Origin: Bacteroidia bacterium
GTDB lineage: Bacteria; Bacteroidota; Bacteroidia; Cytophagales; Cyclobacteriaceae
DNA: 38,985 bases
Assembly: GCA_016650355.1 (NCBI GenBank)
Contig: JAENVX010000083.1
Location: 1 to 38,985, forward strand
Direction: 5' to 3'
Shown here piece by piece: positions 26,274-34,552 of this stretch. Each line of letters starts with the position of its first letter. Positions within the stretch are counted from its first letter, which is position 1. A program made the translations under genes and the position numbers. The notes under the pieces are model-generated. The model worked only from the letters and a program-made list of their open reading frames with translations. It made no database searches and was not told the DNA's origin.

Positions 26274-27720
26274 GGAAAGCCGGTCTTATTGAATAATAAA
26301 ATACTCCGCCAAAACCTAACGCAAGCATGGCATGAAAAAGGAGTAGGCCACCATCGTGCATTTGAAGGCCGGCAAAAATTCCAAAAACGAAATACAAGCA
26401 CAAAATCCCTTCAAAAATTGTGAGCCAATGTATCTTTGTTGTGATATAGCTGTTCTCTCTCCACGTTTCGCCTTTCGCCACATTAAATTTGGGGGTACGG
26501 ATAAACGGAGTTTTCCTTCCAATCAGGCCTTCCAGAACAGCCAATCCGTTGTGAAGTGACAATCCCATCGATACGATCAAAAAACGAGGATAAAGTGAGA
26601 AAAATGTCTTACCGGGTTTGCTAGTGTAAAAACGCCTTGTTGCTATCCAATAAAATAAAGTGATCGACATAAATCCGATCAGGAAAATAATGCCAAGATC
26701 AAACAACCATTCAATTTTCGGGTGCGATTGTTTAATGTACAACATGGGTATGCTTAACAAAGCGGCAATCAGTAAACAAATAAAAACTGAACTATTAAAA
26801 AGGTGAAAGAATGCGTGAATTTTGTTTTTTACAGGAAGGCTAGACCTTAATACATTTCCAAAATTTTTCCGTGCTGTTTCAGCAGCTCCTTTGTTCCAAC
26901 GATACTGTTGCGACTTAATTGCAGGCATGATGATCGGAAGTTCACCAGGTGTCGATACGTTTTCAAGATATTTGAACTTCCAATTTTTAAGTTGAGCACG
27001 ATAGCTCAGATCGAGATCTTCCGTTAGCGTATCATGGCTCCAGCCGCCAGCATCCTCAATGCATTTTTTCCGCCATACTCCGCATGTACCATTGAAGTTG
27101 ATAAAGCTTCCCGCTGCGTTACGTGCACTTTGCTCAATTGAAAAATGTGCATCCAATCCAAAAGCTTGAAGCTGCGTTAGCAATGAATAATCCCTATTTA
27201 TATGACCCCATCGAGTTTGCACTACGCCTACATTCGAATCAGTAAAATAGGGTAATGTGTTTAACAAGAAATCAGGCTCAGGAATAAAATCCGCATCGAA
27301 GATTGCAATAAACTCACCTTTCACAAAATGCATTCCATGATCAAGGGCGCCCGCTTTGAAACCTATTCTATTTTCGCGATACACGAGTTTAATATCAAGA
27401 CCAAGTGGACGGAGGAGTTCAATTTTCTTAATAATGATTGTTGTTGTTTCATCCGTAGAGTCATCCAATATCTGAATCTCTAATTTGTCCTTTGGGTAAT
27501 TAAATTTACTGACAGCTTCAAGCAAACGCTCTACAACATACTTTTCGTTATATATTGGAAGTTGCACCGTAACATTCGGGAAACCATTCAACAGCTCTGG
27601 CGTTGGTGCTATTTCCTTTTCTCTTTTTATGTAAATCCAGGTGAGGTGAAGTTGTCCAAGGCTAAACAGGAAGATGTAGAGAAGGGATAAAGAATACAAT
27701 ATGGTTATCGCAAGCGTCAT
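26266..27720 (-). CDS. Cellulose-synthase-like processive GT2 glycosyltransferase
   Basis: 484 residues: an N-terminal TM (about 4-24), a GT-A catalytic domain and several C-terminal TMs. Catalytic signatures are VQLPIYNE (about 51-58), LDDSTD, the DxD in FDADFIPEPDF, TEDLDLSYRAQ and the QxxRW-type QQYRWNKG. These are the hallmarks of membrane beta-glycan synthases (CESA, glucomannan synthase, CsbB-like). The product is not identifiable; no BcsB/BcsC or PilZ partners are adjacent, so bacterial cellulose is unlikely. Forms an operon with the GT-C gene. Confidence 0.88.
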   Translation of the reverse strand: MTLAITILYSLSLLYIFLFSLGQLHLTWIYIKREKEIAPTPELLNGFPNVTVQLPIYNEKYVVERLLEAVSKFNYPKDKLEIQILDDSTDETTTIIIKKIELLRPLGLDIKLVYRENRIGFKAGALDHGMHFVKGEFIAIFDADFIPEPDFLLNTLPYFTDSNVGVVQTRWGHINRDYSLLTQLQAFGLDAHFSIEQSARNAAGSFINFNGTCGVWRKKCIEDAGGWSHDTLTEDLDLSYRAQLKNWKFKYLENVSTPGELPIIMPAIKSQQYRWNKGAAETARKNFGNVLRSSLPVKNKIHAFFHLFNSSVFICLLIAALLSIPMLYIKQSHPKIEWLFDLGIIFLIGFMSITLFYWIATRRFYTSKPGKTFFSLYPRFLIVSMGLSLHNGLAVLEGLIGRKTPFIRTPKFNVAKGETWRENSYITTKIHWLTIFEGILCLYFVFGIFAGLQMHDGGLLLFHAMLALGFGGVFYYSIRPAFHA

Positions 27721-27806
27721 GAATAGTCGTTAATACTTAGCCATAAATAGAAGAGCTAATTGTTGATTTCCAATTTTGCATTTTCAGCAATTATCATTAC
27801 TAATGA

Positions 27807-28499
27807 TTATACATACTTAAATATTGTGTACAAAATCTTGTATCCTGCCAGTATGGTTCCTTTAACAGTTCCAGAAATTTTTGAAACCCCAATACGTTTA
27901 CGATACTTCACAGGTACCTCCACACAATTCAAACCCATTTTTGCTGCTTTCAGTTGCATCTCTACCGTCCAACCATACGTTTTGTCTTGCATATCCAATT
28001 CCAATAGCCTGGCAAATTTAATTGCACGGAACGGACCGAGATCTGTAAATTTCGCTTTATAGAATATTTTTAAAAGTCGCGTAGCCAACCAATTACCAAA
28101 AATCTGTTGAGGAGTCATTGAGCCATTCTCTTTATTTCCCAGGGCACGAGAACCAATAACCATATCTGCACCGTTCTTGACAATCGGTTTGATTAACTCA
28201 GGTATTTCCTCCGGATAATCGGAATGATCGGCATCCAAAAAAATAACTATATCAGTATGGGGAAATGTTTGTTGAACATATTCAATGCCCTTCAGACAAG
28301 CACGGCCATAACCAGGAACTATTTCACCAAGCACCGTTGCACCAGCTTCCTTCGCAATTTTTTCAGTATTATCCGTTGAGGCATTATTAACAACTATGAT
28401 TTCTGAAACAATATCTCTGGGGATTTCTCTGATTACTTCACCAACACCATTTTCTTCATTGAAGGCAGGGATAATTACAACTGTTCTAATTGATTTCAA
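27807..28499 (-). CDS. GT2 glycosyltransferase, dolichol/undecaprenyl-phosphate-sugar synthase-like
   Basis: About 230 residues from TTG 28499: a GT-A fold starting directly with RTVVIIPAFNEENGVGEVI, then VVNNASTDNT, FLDADHSDYPEEI (catalytic DxD) and DMVIGSRALG. No long C-terminal membrane anchor is seen. Family members make polyprenyl-phosphate mannose or glucose, the donor for GT-C enzymes such as the one encoded two genes downstream. The frame stays open to 28676, with an ATG at 28586 as alternative start. The extra N-terminus has no family sequence, so I prefer the TTG, with moderate confidence in that choice. Confidence 0.85.
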   Translation of the reverse strand: MKSIRTVVIIPAFNEENGVGEVIREIPRDIVSEIIVVNNASTDNTEKIAKEAGATVLGEIVPGYGRACLKGIEYVQQTFPHTDIVIFLDADHSDYPEEIPELIKPIVKNGADMVIGSRALGNKENGSMTPQQIFGNWLATRLLKIFYKAKFTDLGPFRAIKFARLLELDMQDKTYGWTVEMQLKAAKMGLNCVEVPVKYRKRIGVSKISGTVKGTILAGYKILYTIFKYV

Positions 28500-28810
28500 A
28501 AGATATGTATTTAAAAATCGAAAATACCTTAAAAAAATGGGACTGACTCGTTTATTGAAAACGGGTATCGGTACCTCACTACGCATCAAGATTAACACAC
28601 ACAAATCTTCTCCGCGAATGCGGCCTACCGGAAATTGAACGATTTGTCTTTCTAAGACATTGCTCAACACTCGCACTTATCAACCATTAGATTGATTTAC
28701 CAAAATCTTAGTTTATCCACATAATACCTTGGTTTTGATCATTCCTGGCATAAAGGAAATTATTAACAGCAAGTCGAATTGGAATAGACGGATTAAGTTC
28801 TAAATTATGT
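28500..28810. other. Divergent intergenic region between glycosyltransferase and barrel genes
   Basis: If the GT2 gene starts at 28499, this 311-base stretch has no gene. It holds a small GC hairpin, CCGC-GAAT-GCGG (28612-28623), and a second one, GTCTT-TCT-AAGAC (28646-28658). On the plus strand TTG (28779-28781) is followed after 19 bases by TAAATTAT (28801-28808), a weak promoter match in front of the barrel gene. The part from 28500 to 28676 is open in the GT2 frame and could be coding if an earlier start is used. Confidence 0.4.
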
Positions 28811-29521
28811 ATGAATTCTACAATAATGCGCGTCAGGTATATTTCCAATCTCCTGTGTGTATTTGCTATCAGCCTCCCGAGCTTTCGTGCCGCAGGCCAA
28901 ACCAGGATGTTTTTTTCCGTTGGCACGAACGTAAATACGGAACTCACGGCAAGCCCAAACCTGAGCCTTGGGATTTCGAACAATTCCATTTCAACCGGAT
29001 CTTATACGACTGAATACAATTGGGGTAAATATCTTCGCTTTGACTTTACAATTGAGAAAAGATTTTTTGGCCCCTACTATTGGCTTACTGGATTAAAAAT
29101 AAACCAGACGGGTTACGATTACAAAGAGTCGGTATACACGAGTACTCTCCGAAATGTCTATTTGTCGATGCCGCTATTGGCGCGGATTAACTTGAACAAT
29201 GCAAACTCGGTGTACCTTGATATAGGACTGCTTCAAAATTATTTAGCCTATTCCCATTTAAAAGAAAGTTTTCAACAATCCGTTGCAAGTCAAAATATTG
29301 GTACACATCTTTCTCGATTTTCCACATGCCTTTATTTTGAATTAGGAGTAGCCTTTGGACGATTGGGGATGCATATGTTTATTCAATCTAAGGCATTTGG
29401 CTCATCAAAAGATTTTGCAGACAGTTGGGGACTTGATCGAAATAGATCATTATTCCTTTTATATTATCACAACTATTCCTTTAAAAGCAATGGCATGCTA
29501 CTAACCTATCGCCTTCGCTAA
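28811..29521 (+). CDS. Outer-membrane beta-barrel protein, first gene of the CHAT module
   Basis: 236 residues: a Sec signal peptide (hydrophobic core NLLCVFAISL, cleavage near RAAGQ), then alternating strands rich in Tyr, Phe and Leu, with the last segment LLTYRLR shaped like a terminal barrel strand. This is the pattern of small porin-like barrels of Bacteroidota; no specific family was recognised. ATG 28826 (MRVRYISN) gives a better signal peptide and fits the weak promoter; the longer start is listed. Its TAA overlaps the next gene's ATG (TAATG), so its translation is coupled to the CHAT protein. Confidence 0.7.
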   Translation: MNSTIMRVRYISNLLCVFAISLPSFRAAGQTRMFFSVGTNVNTELTASPNLSLGISNNSISTGSYTTEYNWGKYLRFDFTIEKRFFGPYYWLTGLKINQTGYDYKESVYTSTLRNVYLSMPLLARINLNNANSVYLDIGLLQNYLAYSHLKESFQQSVASQNIGTHLSRFSTCLYFELGVAFGRLGMHMFIQSKAFGSSKDFADSWGLDRNRSLFLLYYHNYSFKSNGMLLTYRLR

Positions 29522-31992
29522 TGAAGAAATTATACCTAATCCTAGTTTTAGCAATCAGTCTATCTTCGATAAGCTTTGCCCAAAACTATGTAGGTGACCA
29601 ATCACAGCTCATCAATCTAAATGAAGAGATCTTAACAATCCTTGGTCGGGGTGATAGTTCTATTAGAACGAATAATTTCCTTTACGCTGAAAAATATTTT
29701 ATAGAAGCATGCGCTTATACTGATACGCTTATACTCTTCGTTTCAGGGCATAGAAATTCTTCGTCTTATTCATTTTCTCGAAAGAAAATTCAGGGATATG
29801 TCCATGCGTATGAAAAACTGGCACAGCTCTATCAGATGGCAGGGAATCTTAGAAAATCTGAGGAACTATTCATAAAGGCTATTAAACAAAGGCAACTACT
29901 ATTTAGTGAGCGAAGTGTATATCGGATTTCTCCCTATCTCGGGCTTGGCCAACTTTATTTTCAGTCGGAAGACTTTGATAAAGCATTGGATTACTTCAAT
30001 CAGGGCAGTTTATTACTGGATCGGGCAAGTACCACCAATTTTAATTATGACGTACTTCGATATCAGCTTTATGGATTTCAATTCGAAACAAATCTTCAAA
30101 AAGGAAGATTCAAAGAGGCCTTTCTCTTTCTTCAACGTTATTTTTATGCCCTTAACACCATCTACCCCACAAACGAGCAAATTGCTACTGCCTTTGAAAA
30201 GAAGGCACGATACTTTTTACTAACAGGAAATACAGTCAAGACTGATTATTACCTTCACCGCGCAGAGAAATTTCTCCCAACAAATTCTGTCACTTTTTCT
30301 ATCGCAGAAGTTCATTTTTTACGCACCAAGAGTTTACGCTTCTGGCATCATCATAATTTTGATTCTGCGGTACACACGTTTGAAAAGCTTCTTCATGTAT
30401 ACAAAACAAATATTGAAAAGAATTTTTCTGCGCTCAGCGAATACGAGCGAGAGCAATTTTATGTAACCTTAAAGAAGGATTTCGATTTGTTTAACTCTTT
30501 TGTTGTTGATTTTATATATATGGGTAGTGCTTCGCCTGCCATGATGGCCTTGCTATATAATACACAACTCTTTACAAAAGCTCTTTTATTGAACGAAATA
30601 ACCAAATTGAAAAGAGCAATTGATGGAAGTCATGATCCTGAACTAACGGCAAAAGTGGCGACATGGCAAAACTTAAAAGAGCAAGTAGCTAATTTATATT
30701 ACACCGATCGAAAAGCTTCAGCCGCAATCAATGAACTCGGAGAACAAATTAACTCGATCGAAAAAGATATTAACCAAAAAACAAACTACCTAATCAAAAC
30801 AGGTGAAGATGTTCAGTGGCAGCAAATCCAAAACCACCTAAAAGAAGGGGAAGCTGCTCTCGAGATTATTAGAACTAAAAAGTTTCATATTGATTCCATT
30901 CAACAAAAAGGAATTCAATTTTCGAATGAAGTTCAATACCTGGTGCTGTATATTCAACCAAAGAGTTTAGGCCCTGAGGGGTTTCTATTATCTCAGAGTA
31001 CCGGCCTTGAGACTAAATATATATCTAACTACAGAAATTGCATCCTTCACCAACTTACCGATACTCTTTCTTACAACTTATATTGGAAACCCATTCTAAA
31101 TCATCTGCCCTCTTGTAATACATTTTTTCTTTCTTCGGATGGTGTTTATAACCAACTAAATCCAAACGTATTACAAAATCCAGTGTCCGGTAAATATGTG
31201 TTGGATGAACTTAATGTTTTTTCCGTCACCAATACGAAAGATATTTTGCAAAGCGAGGGGGGAGCTACGATGCAAACAGCTTGTCTTTTTGGAAGGCCAG
31301 ATTATTCGGGAAATATAACTTCAAAGTCTGAAAAACTCATTGTGAACAAAAGCTTAAGGGCTCTTAGTGATCGCGAGATGTTGAATTTTACAGATCAGGA
31401 GTTTAGCGATCTGCCCGGTACAGAGACAGAAGTTGAATCAATAACAGATATCTTAGACGCAAGACAATGGGAGACCCATACATTCATCAATGAAAATGCC
31501 ACGGAGGGCAATATTAAGGCGTTGCAATCACCCACAGTTCTTCACATCGCTACTCACGGCTTCTTTCTGGAAGATGATGGGAGTCACGTCAACTCTATGA
31601 TACGTTCTGGAATTCTGTTAAGCGGCATTAAAAATCGTTCCGCTCAAGATACTCAAGACGGGATTCTTACCGCCTATGAGGCTACCAACCTTACCCTTGA
31701 AAATACAAATCTTGTGGTCCTTTCAGCCTGCGAGACAGGGCTTGGGGAAATCAAAAATGGAGAAGGGGTTTACGGACTTCAGCGAGGATTGAAAGTAGCA
31801 GGAGCAAAAAATCTGCTAATGTCTTTTTGGAAAGTGGATGATCATGCAACAGCAGACCTCATGATCAATTTTTATCAGAACTGGCTTAGTGGGCAGCCTA
31901 TTCACAAAGCGTTTAAAGAAGCACAAATAAAATTGAGAAAGAAATATGAAAGTCCTTTTTATTGGGGTGCATTTATTTTGATCGGAAACTGA
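29521..31992 (+). CDS. Exported TPR-CHAT domain protein
   Basis: 823 residues. A signal peptide (1-20, ending SFAQ) is followed by TPR-like helical repeats (about 85-300, for example YEKLAQLYQMAGNLRKSEEL and YLGLGQLYFQSEDFDKALDY), a helical linker (about 350-440), and a C-terminal CHAT caspase-like domain with HIATHGFF (His679 catalytic) and VVLSACETGLG (Cys737), so the dyad is intact. The chain ends FYWGAFILIGN, typical of CHAT. CHAT proteins are cysteine peptidases, known in separase and in caspase-like defence systems; exported TPR-CHAT proteins in Bacteroidota have no settled role. It is placed between two beta-barrel genes. Confidence 0.93.
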   Translation: MKKLYLILVLAISLSSISFAQNYVGDQSQLINLNEEILTILGRGDSSIRTNNFLYAEKYFIEACAYTDTLILFVSGHRNSSSYSFSRKKIQGYVHAYEKLAQLYQMAGNLRKSEELFIKAIKQRQLLFSERSVYRISPYLGLGQLYFQSEDFDKALDYFNQGSLLLDRASTTNFNYDVLRYQLYGFQFETNLQKGRFKEAFLFLQRYFYALNTIYPTNEQIATAFEKKARYFLLTGNTVKTDYYLHRAEKFLPTNSVTFSIAEVHFLRTKSLRFWHHHNFDSAVHTFEKLLHVYKTNIEKNFSALSEYEREQFYVTLKKDFDLFNSFVVDFIYMGSASPAMMALLYNTQLFTKALLLNEITKLKRAIDGSHDPELTAKVATWQNLKEQVANLYYTDRKASAAINELGEQINSIEKDINQKTNYLIKTGEDVQWQQIQNHLKEGEAALEIIRTKKFHIDSIQQKGIQFSNEVQYLVLYIQPKSLGPEGFLLSQSTGLETKYISNYRNCILHQLTDTLSYNLYWKPILNHLPSCNTFFLSSDGVYNQLNPNVLQNPVSGKYVLDELNVFSVTNTKDILQSEGGATMQTACLFGRPDYSGNITSKSEKLIVNKSLRALSDREMLNFTDQEFSDLPGTETEVESITDILDARQWETHTFINENATEGNIKALQSPTVLHIATHGFFLEDDGSHVNSMIRSGILLSGIKNRSAQDTQDGILTAYEATNLTLENTNLVVLSACETGLGEIKNGEGVYGLQRGLKVAGAKNLLMSFWKVDDHATADLMINFYQNWLSGQPIHKAFKEAQIKLRKKYESPFYWGAFILIGN

Positions 31993-31999
31993 TTTGCTT

Positions 32000-32758
32000 A
32001 TGAAATCATTCATTGGCCTTATCGTGTACAGTCTTATCCTTTCCGCTAATGGACAGATCAAACTTAATCTATCTATACAAACTCCACCTATCAATGATGC
32101 TGTTTTCAATGGAAAGTTTTTGAAAGCCTATCAGCTGTATGAATATAGTAGTCAAAGAAATTTCATTTCACCTGGAATCGAATTTGATAATTTGTTCCTT
32201 CGCGGAACGGACGATTTTAAACTTCACGGCAGTCTTGGCTTTTATTACGCTAGCTCTGATTTTATTGGAGTTTATGGAAATTATGACCAAAACCAACTAG
32301 TCTCGGAAATTAAAACTAAGGTAATTAACATACCTTTTTTTGTACGAGGATCAATTAAAATAAGTGAATTGATCGACAACAACCGCATGGGTATTGAACT
32401 TGGAGTTGTAACCACCGCTTGGATTAAATATGATCTAAGTGAGATTGCGTCAATTAAATCCTTGGACGTGGATGGTAATGTGAATGGAGAAACAATTTAC
32501 CAAGACCGGAGAAACCTGGTAGATGGACTCGGAGACAAACTAACCTATAAGGCAGTTGGAGGAGTGTTTGTGTATGTAAATAGATTTTACCTAAGTTTCA
32601 GGATGGATCTTTATTCGATTGGTGATTTATACGTTCATCGAGTAAATCAAGCCTGGAATATTCCTGCGAAATATTCGTTCTACCAACTTTCCCATAAAGA
32701 AGGTAGAATGAAACGAACCTATTCAAGTATTACCTTGTCGTTCCGATTAACGCGGTAG
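32000..32758 (+). CDS. Outer-membrane beta-barrel protein, third gene of the CHAT module
   Basis: 252 residues from ATG 32000: a signal peptide (MKSFIGLIVYSLILSANGQ) and a barrel-like body of alternating strands ending SSITLSFRLTR. An in-frame TTG six bases earlier is less likely. The gene starts 7 bases after the CHAT stop, so all three genes are one transcription unit. It is not clearly homologous to the first barrel protein by eye, though both are similar in size and have the same type of ending. Function unknown. Confidence 0.7.
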   Translation: MKSFIGLIVYSLILSANGQIKLNLSIQTPPINDAVFNGKFLKAYQLYEYSSQRNFISPGIEFDNLFLRGTDDFKLHGSLGFYYASSDFIGVYGNYDQNQLVSEIKTKVINIPFFVRGSIKISELIDNNRMGIELGVVTTAWIKYDLSEIASIKSLDVDGNVNGETIYQDRRNLVDGLGDKLTYKAVGGVFVYVNRFYLSFRMDLYSIGDLYVHRVNQAWNIPAKYSFYQLSHKEGRMKRTYSSITLSFRLTR

Positions 32759-32778
32759 TATTTTTTAATCGACCACTT

Positions 32779-34548
32779 TTATGTATTGTTACCAATTAAT
32801 ATTGGCTTTCCAAATCTTCCCTCTTCACCCGTTACTTCCAAGTTTAATACCCCACGCGGGCAAACGGAAGAACATACACCGCACCCTACGCATGAAGAGC
32901 GCACAATATTCTGACCGCGTTGCGCATACCACCGCACATCAATTCCCATTTCGCAATAGGTGGAACAATTGCCACATGAAATACATTGACCTCCGTTTGT
33001 GGTGATTCTGAATCTTGACTTATACCGTTGAACTATTCCCAAGTAAGCAGCCAGCGGACATCCGAACCGGCACCACATTCTGTTACCCATTAAAGGATAA
33101 AAACCAGTGCCTACTACCCCGGCAAATATAGCACCAATAAAAGCTCCATATACTTCTCGGAGTTGGTACGTATCAAAAAACAAAAACCACGATGCATTTG
33201 TGAAATACGTGTATAAAACACCAGCTGTCATTACAATAGCAAATACAAGCACACCGTGGATCATCCAGCGCTCAATTTTCCATGCGCGCAGCTTTTTATT
33301 TGAAAGTTGACGATAAGGGTCTCCCAGCGTTTCGGCCAAACCACCGCAGCCACATACCCACGAACAATACCATCGCTTGCCAAAGAAATAAACTAAAACA
33401 GGAACGGCAATAATGATTAGCGCAATGCCCCATACCAACATAAAAATTCCTAATCCTCCATTAGCCAACAGGGTATCTAGTCGATTATCAAAAAAGAAAG
33501 AATAATCCAATGGCCAAATATTTTTAAAATCAAAATAAGGTTGATTAAGCCGAATCATAATCTCAGGAATGAGAAACGCAAAGGAGGTTTGGAAAAACAT
33601 CACTGAACACGTGCGCAAAATTTGATATTTACTATGTCGGTAGTTAATGATCATACGTACACCCATAACCAATATGCAGAGCGTGTATATAAATCCGTAT
33701 AGAAAGAAGCGACTTGCTTCGTTGCCGCTCAACAGTTTACTCACTGGGTCAACCATCAGTACCCAGTTGGTCATGTACTCTGGGTAGAAATAAAGCAAAA
33801 CATAAAATGCAATCAGCCATGTTCCTGTTAGGATGCCGAGCCATTGCACATTTTTCATCACGTTAAAAAAGATGCCGTTGTTCTTTATTCCAGTAGGCAA
33901 TTGAAGCTTGGGAAGGATATAAAGCATACCGCCAAGTACACACAATCCAATAGTTAAAAAGAGAATAAGTACCGGATTGCTCTTTACCGGCCCGAGAGAA
34001 GATTTTTTTGTAAGCGAATACTTCAAATCGCGTATGGCATAGCGATCGAAACCAAACAGACTTACTATGGCATATTCATTTAGCTTTTCTGAAACAGAAA
34101 GAAGCTGGGTTTTTAATTCGTCTGAAGACGAAAATTGTTGACCCTCGAGCCAACCTCCATAATCCTTAAATAACTTATTTTTTTGTTTGGAAATTTCTCC
34201 AGCATTCGAAAATACCAAATCAACCGCGGCTAGTGAAAATTTATTATCCGGACTATCCTTTGCAAGGGCATTAATCTCTTCATCAGTTATTCCATATAAT
34301 GTTAGGTAATGACTATTCGCAGTGACAAAGTACTTATCCAGTTTTGATACAAATTCAAAATTTGATTTAATCGGTTGGTTTTGAATTTCTTTGCTTTCTG
34401 TAATAAACAAATCTGCTTTGCCGGCATCTGAAACCTGACTTTTAATAATGGCCGGAGTAAGTTCGTAGCTTGACCAAAAGAAGGAAATATTAAAAAGGAT
34501 AAAGCCAGTAATAAACAGGAAGAGACCAAATATTTTAAGTGCTTTCAT
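32779..34548 (-). CDS. Membrane 4Fe-4S ferredoxin-type protein (NosR/CcoG-like)
   Basis: 589 residues: TM1 (about 5-25), an extracytoplasmic domain (about 28-188) of unknown type, then several TMs, and a polyferredoxin part. Cysteines occur in WYCSWVCGCGG, in CRFGCPLAAY, and in two 4Fe-4S motifs CISCGNCSTYCEMG and CVGCGVCSSVCPRG. This is the layout of the NapH/NosR/CcoG group, which passes electrons across or along the membrane. It begins 4 bases after the flavoprotein stop. The partner suggests electrons move from NAD(P)H through FAD to the clusters. The acceptor is unknown. Confidence 0.88.
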   Translation of the reverse strand: MKALKIFGLFLFITGFILFNISFFWSSYELTPAIIKSQVSDAGKADLFITESKEIQNQPIKSNFEFVSKLDKYFVTANSHYLTLYGITDEEINALAKDSPDNKFSLAAVDLVFSNAGEISKQKNKLFKDYGGWLEGQQFSSSDELKTQLLSVSEKLNEYAIVSLFGFDRYAIRDLKYSLTKKSSLGPVKSNPVLILFLTIGLCVLGGMLYILPKLQLPTGIKNNGIFFNVMKNVQWLGILTGTWLIAFYVLLYFYPEYMTNWVLMVDPVSKLLSGNEASRFFLYGFIYTLCILVMGVRMIINYRHSKYQILRTCSVMFFQTSFAFLIPEIMIRLNQPYFDFKNIWPLDYSFFFDNRLDTLLANGGLGIFMLVWGIALIIIAVPVLVYFFGKRWYCSWVCGCGGLAETLGDPYRQLSNKKLRAWKIERWMIHGVLVFAIVMTAGVLYTYFTNASWFLFFDTYQLREVYGAFIGAIFAGVVGTGFYPLMGNRMWCRFGCPLAAYLGIVQRYKSRFRITTNGGQCISCGNCSTYCEMGIDVRWYAQRGQNIVRSSCVGCGVCSSVCPRGVLNLEVTGEEGRFGKPILIGNNT

Positions 34549-34552
34549 CTGT

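Noticed and set aside
26266..27720. Bacterial cellulose synthase
   Set aside because: Catalytic motifs fit the wider CESA-like family, but no PilZ domain and no BcsB, BcsC or BcsZ gene is adjacent.
17422..28647. Exact 16-base repeat AAATTGAACGATTTGT at 17422-17437 and 28632-28647, both between genes
   Set aside because: A single 16-base match in about 39 kb of AT-rich DNA can arise by chance, and the flanks differ. It would deserve attention only if more copies exist in the genome.
28586..28676. Longer N-terminus of the GT2 gene starting at 28676 or 28586
   Set aside because: The catalytic domain begins at the TTG 28499 start and the extension has no recognisable family sequence. An earlier start cannot be fully excluded.
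28807..29013. Open frame overlapping the start of the first barrel gene in another phase
   Set aside because: It lacks any family pattern and is covered by the barrel frame with its signal peptide and coupled stop.
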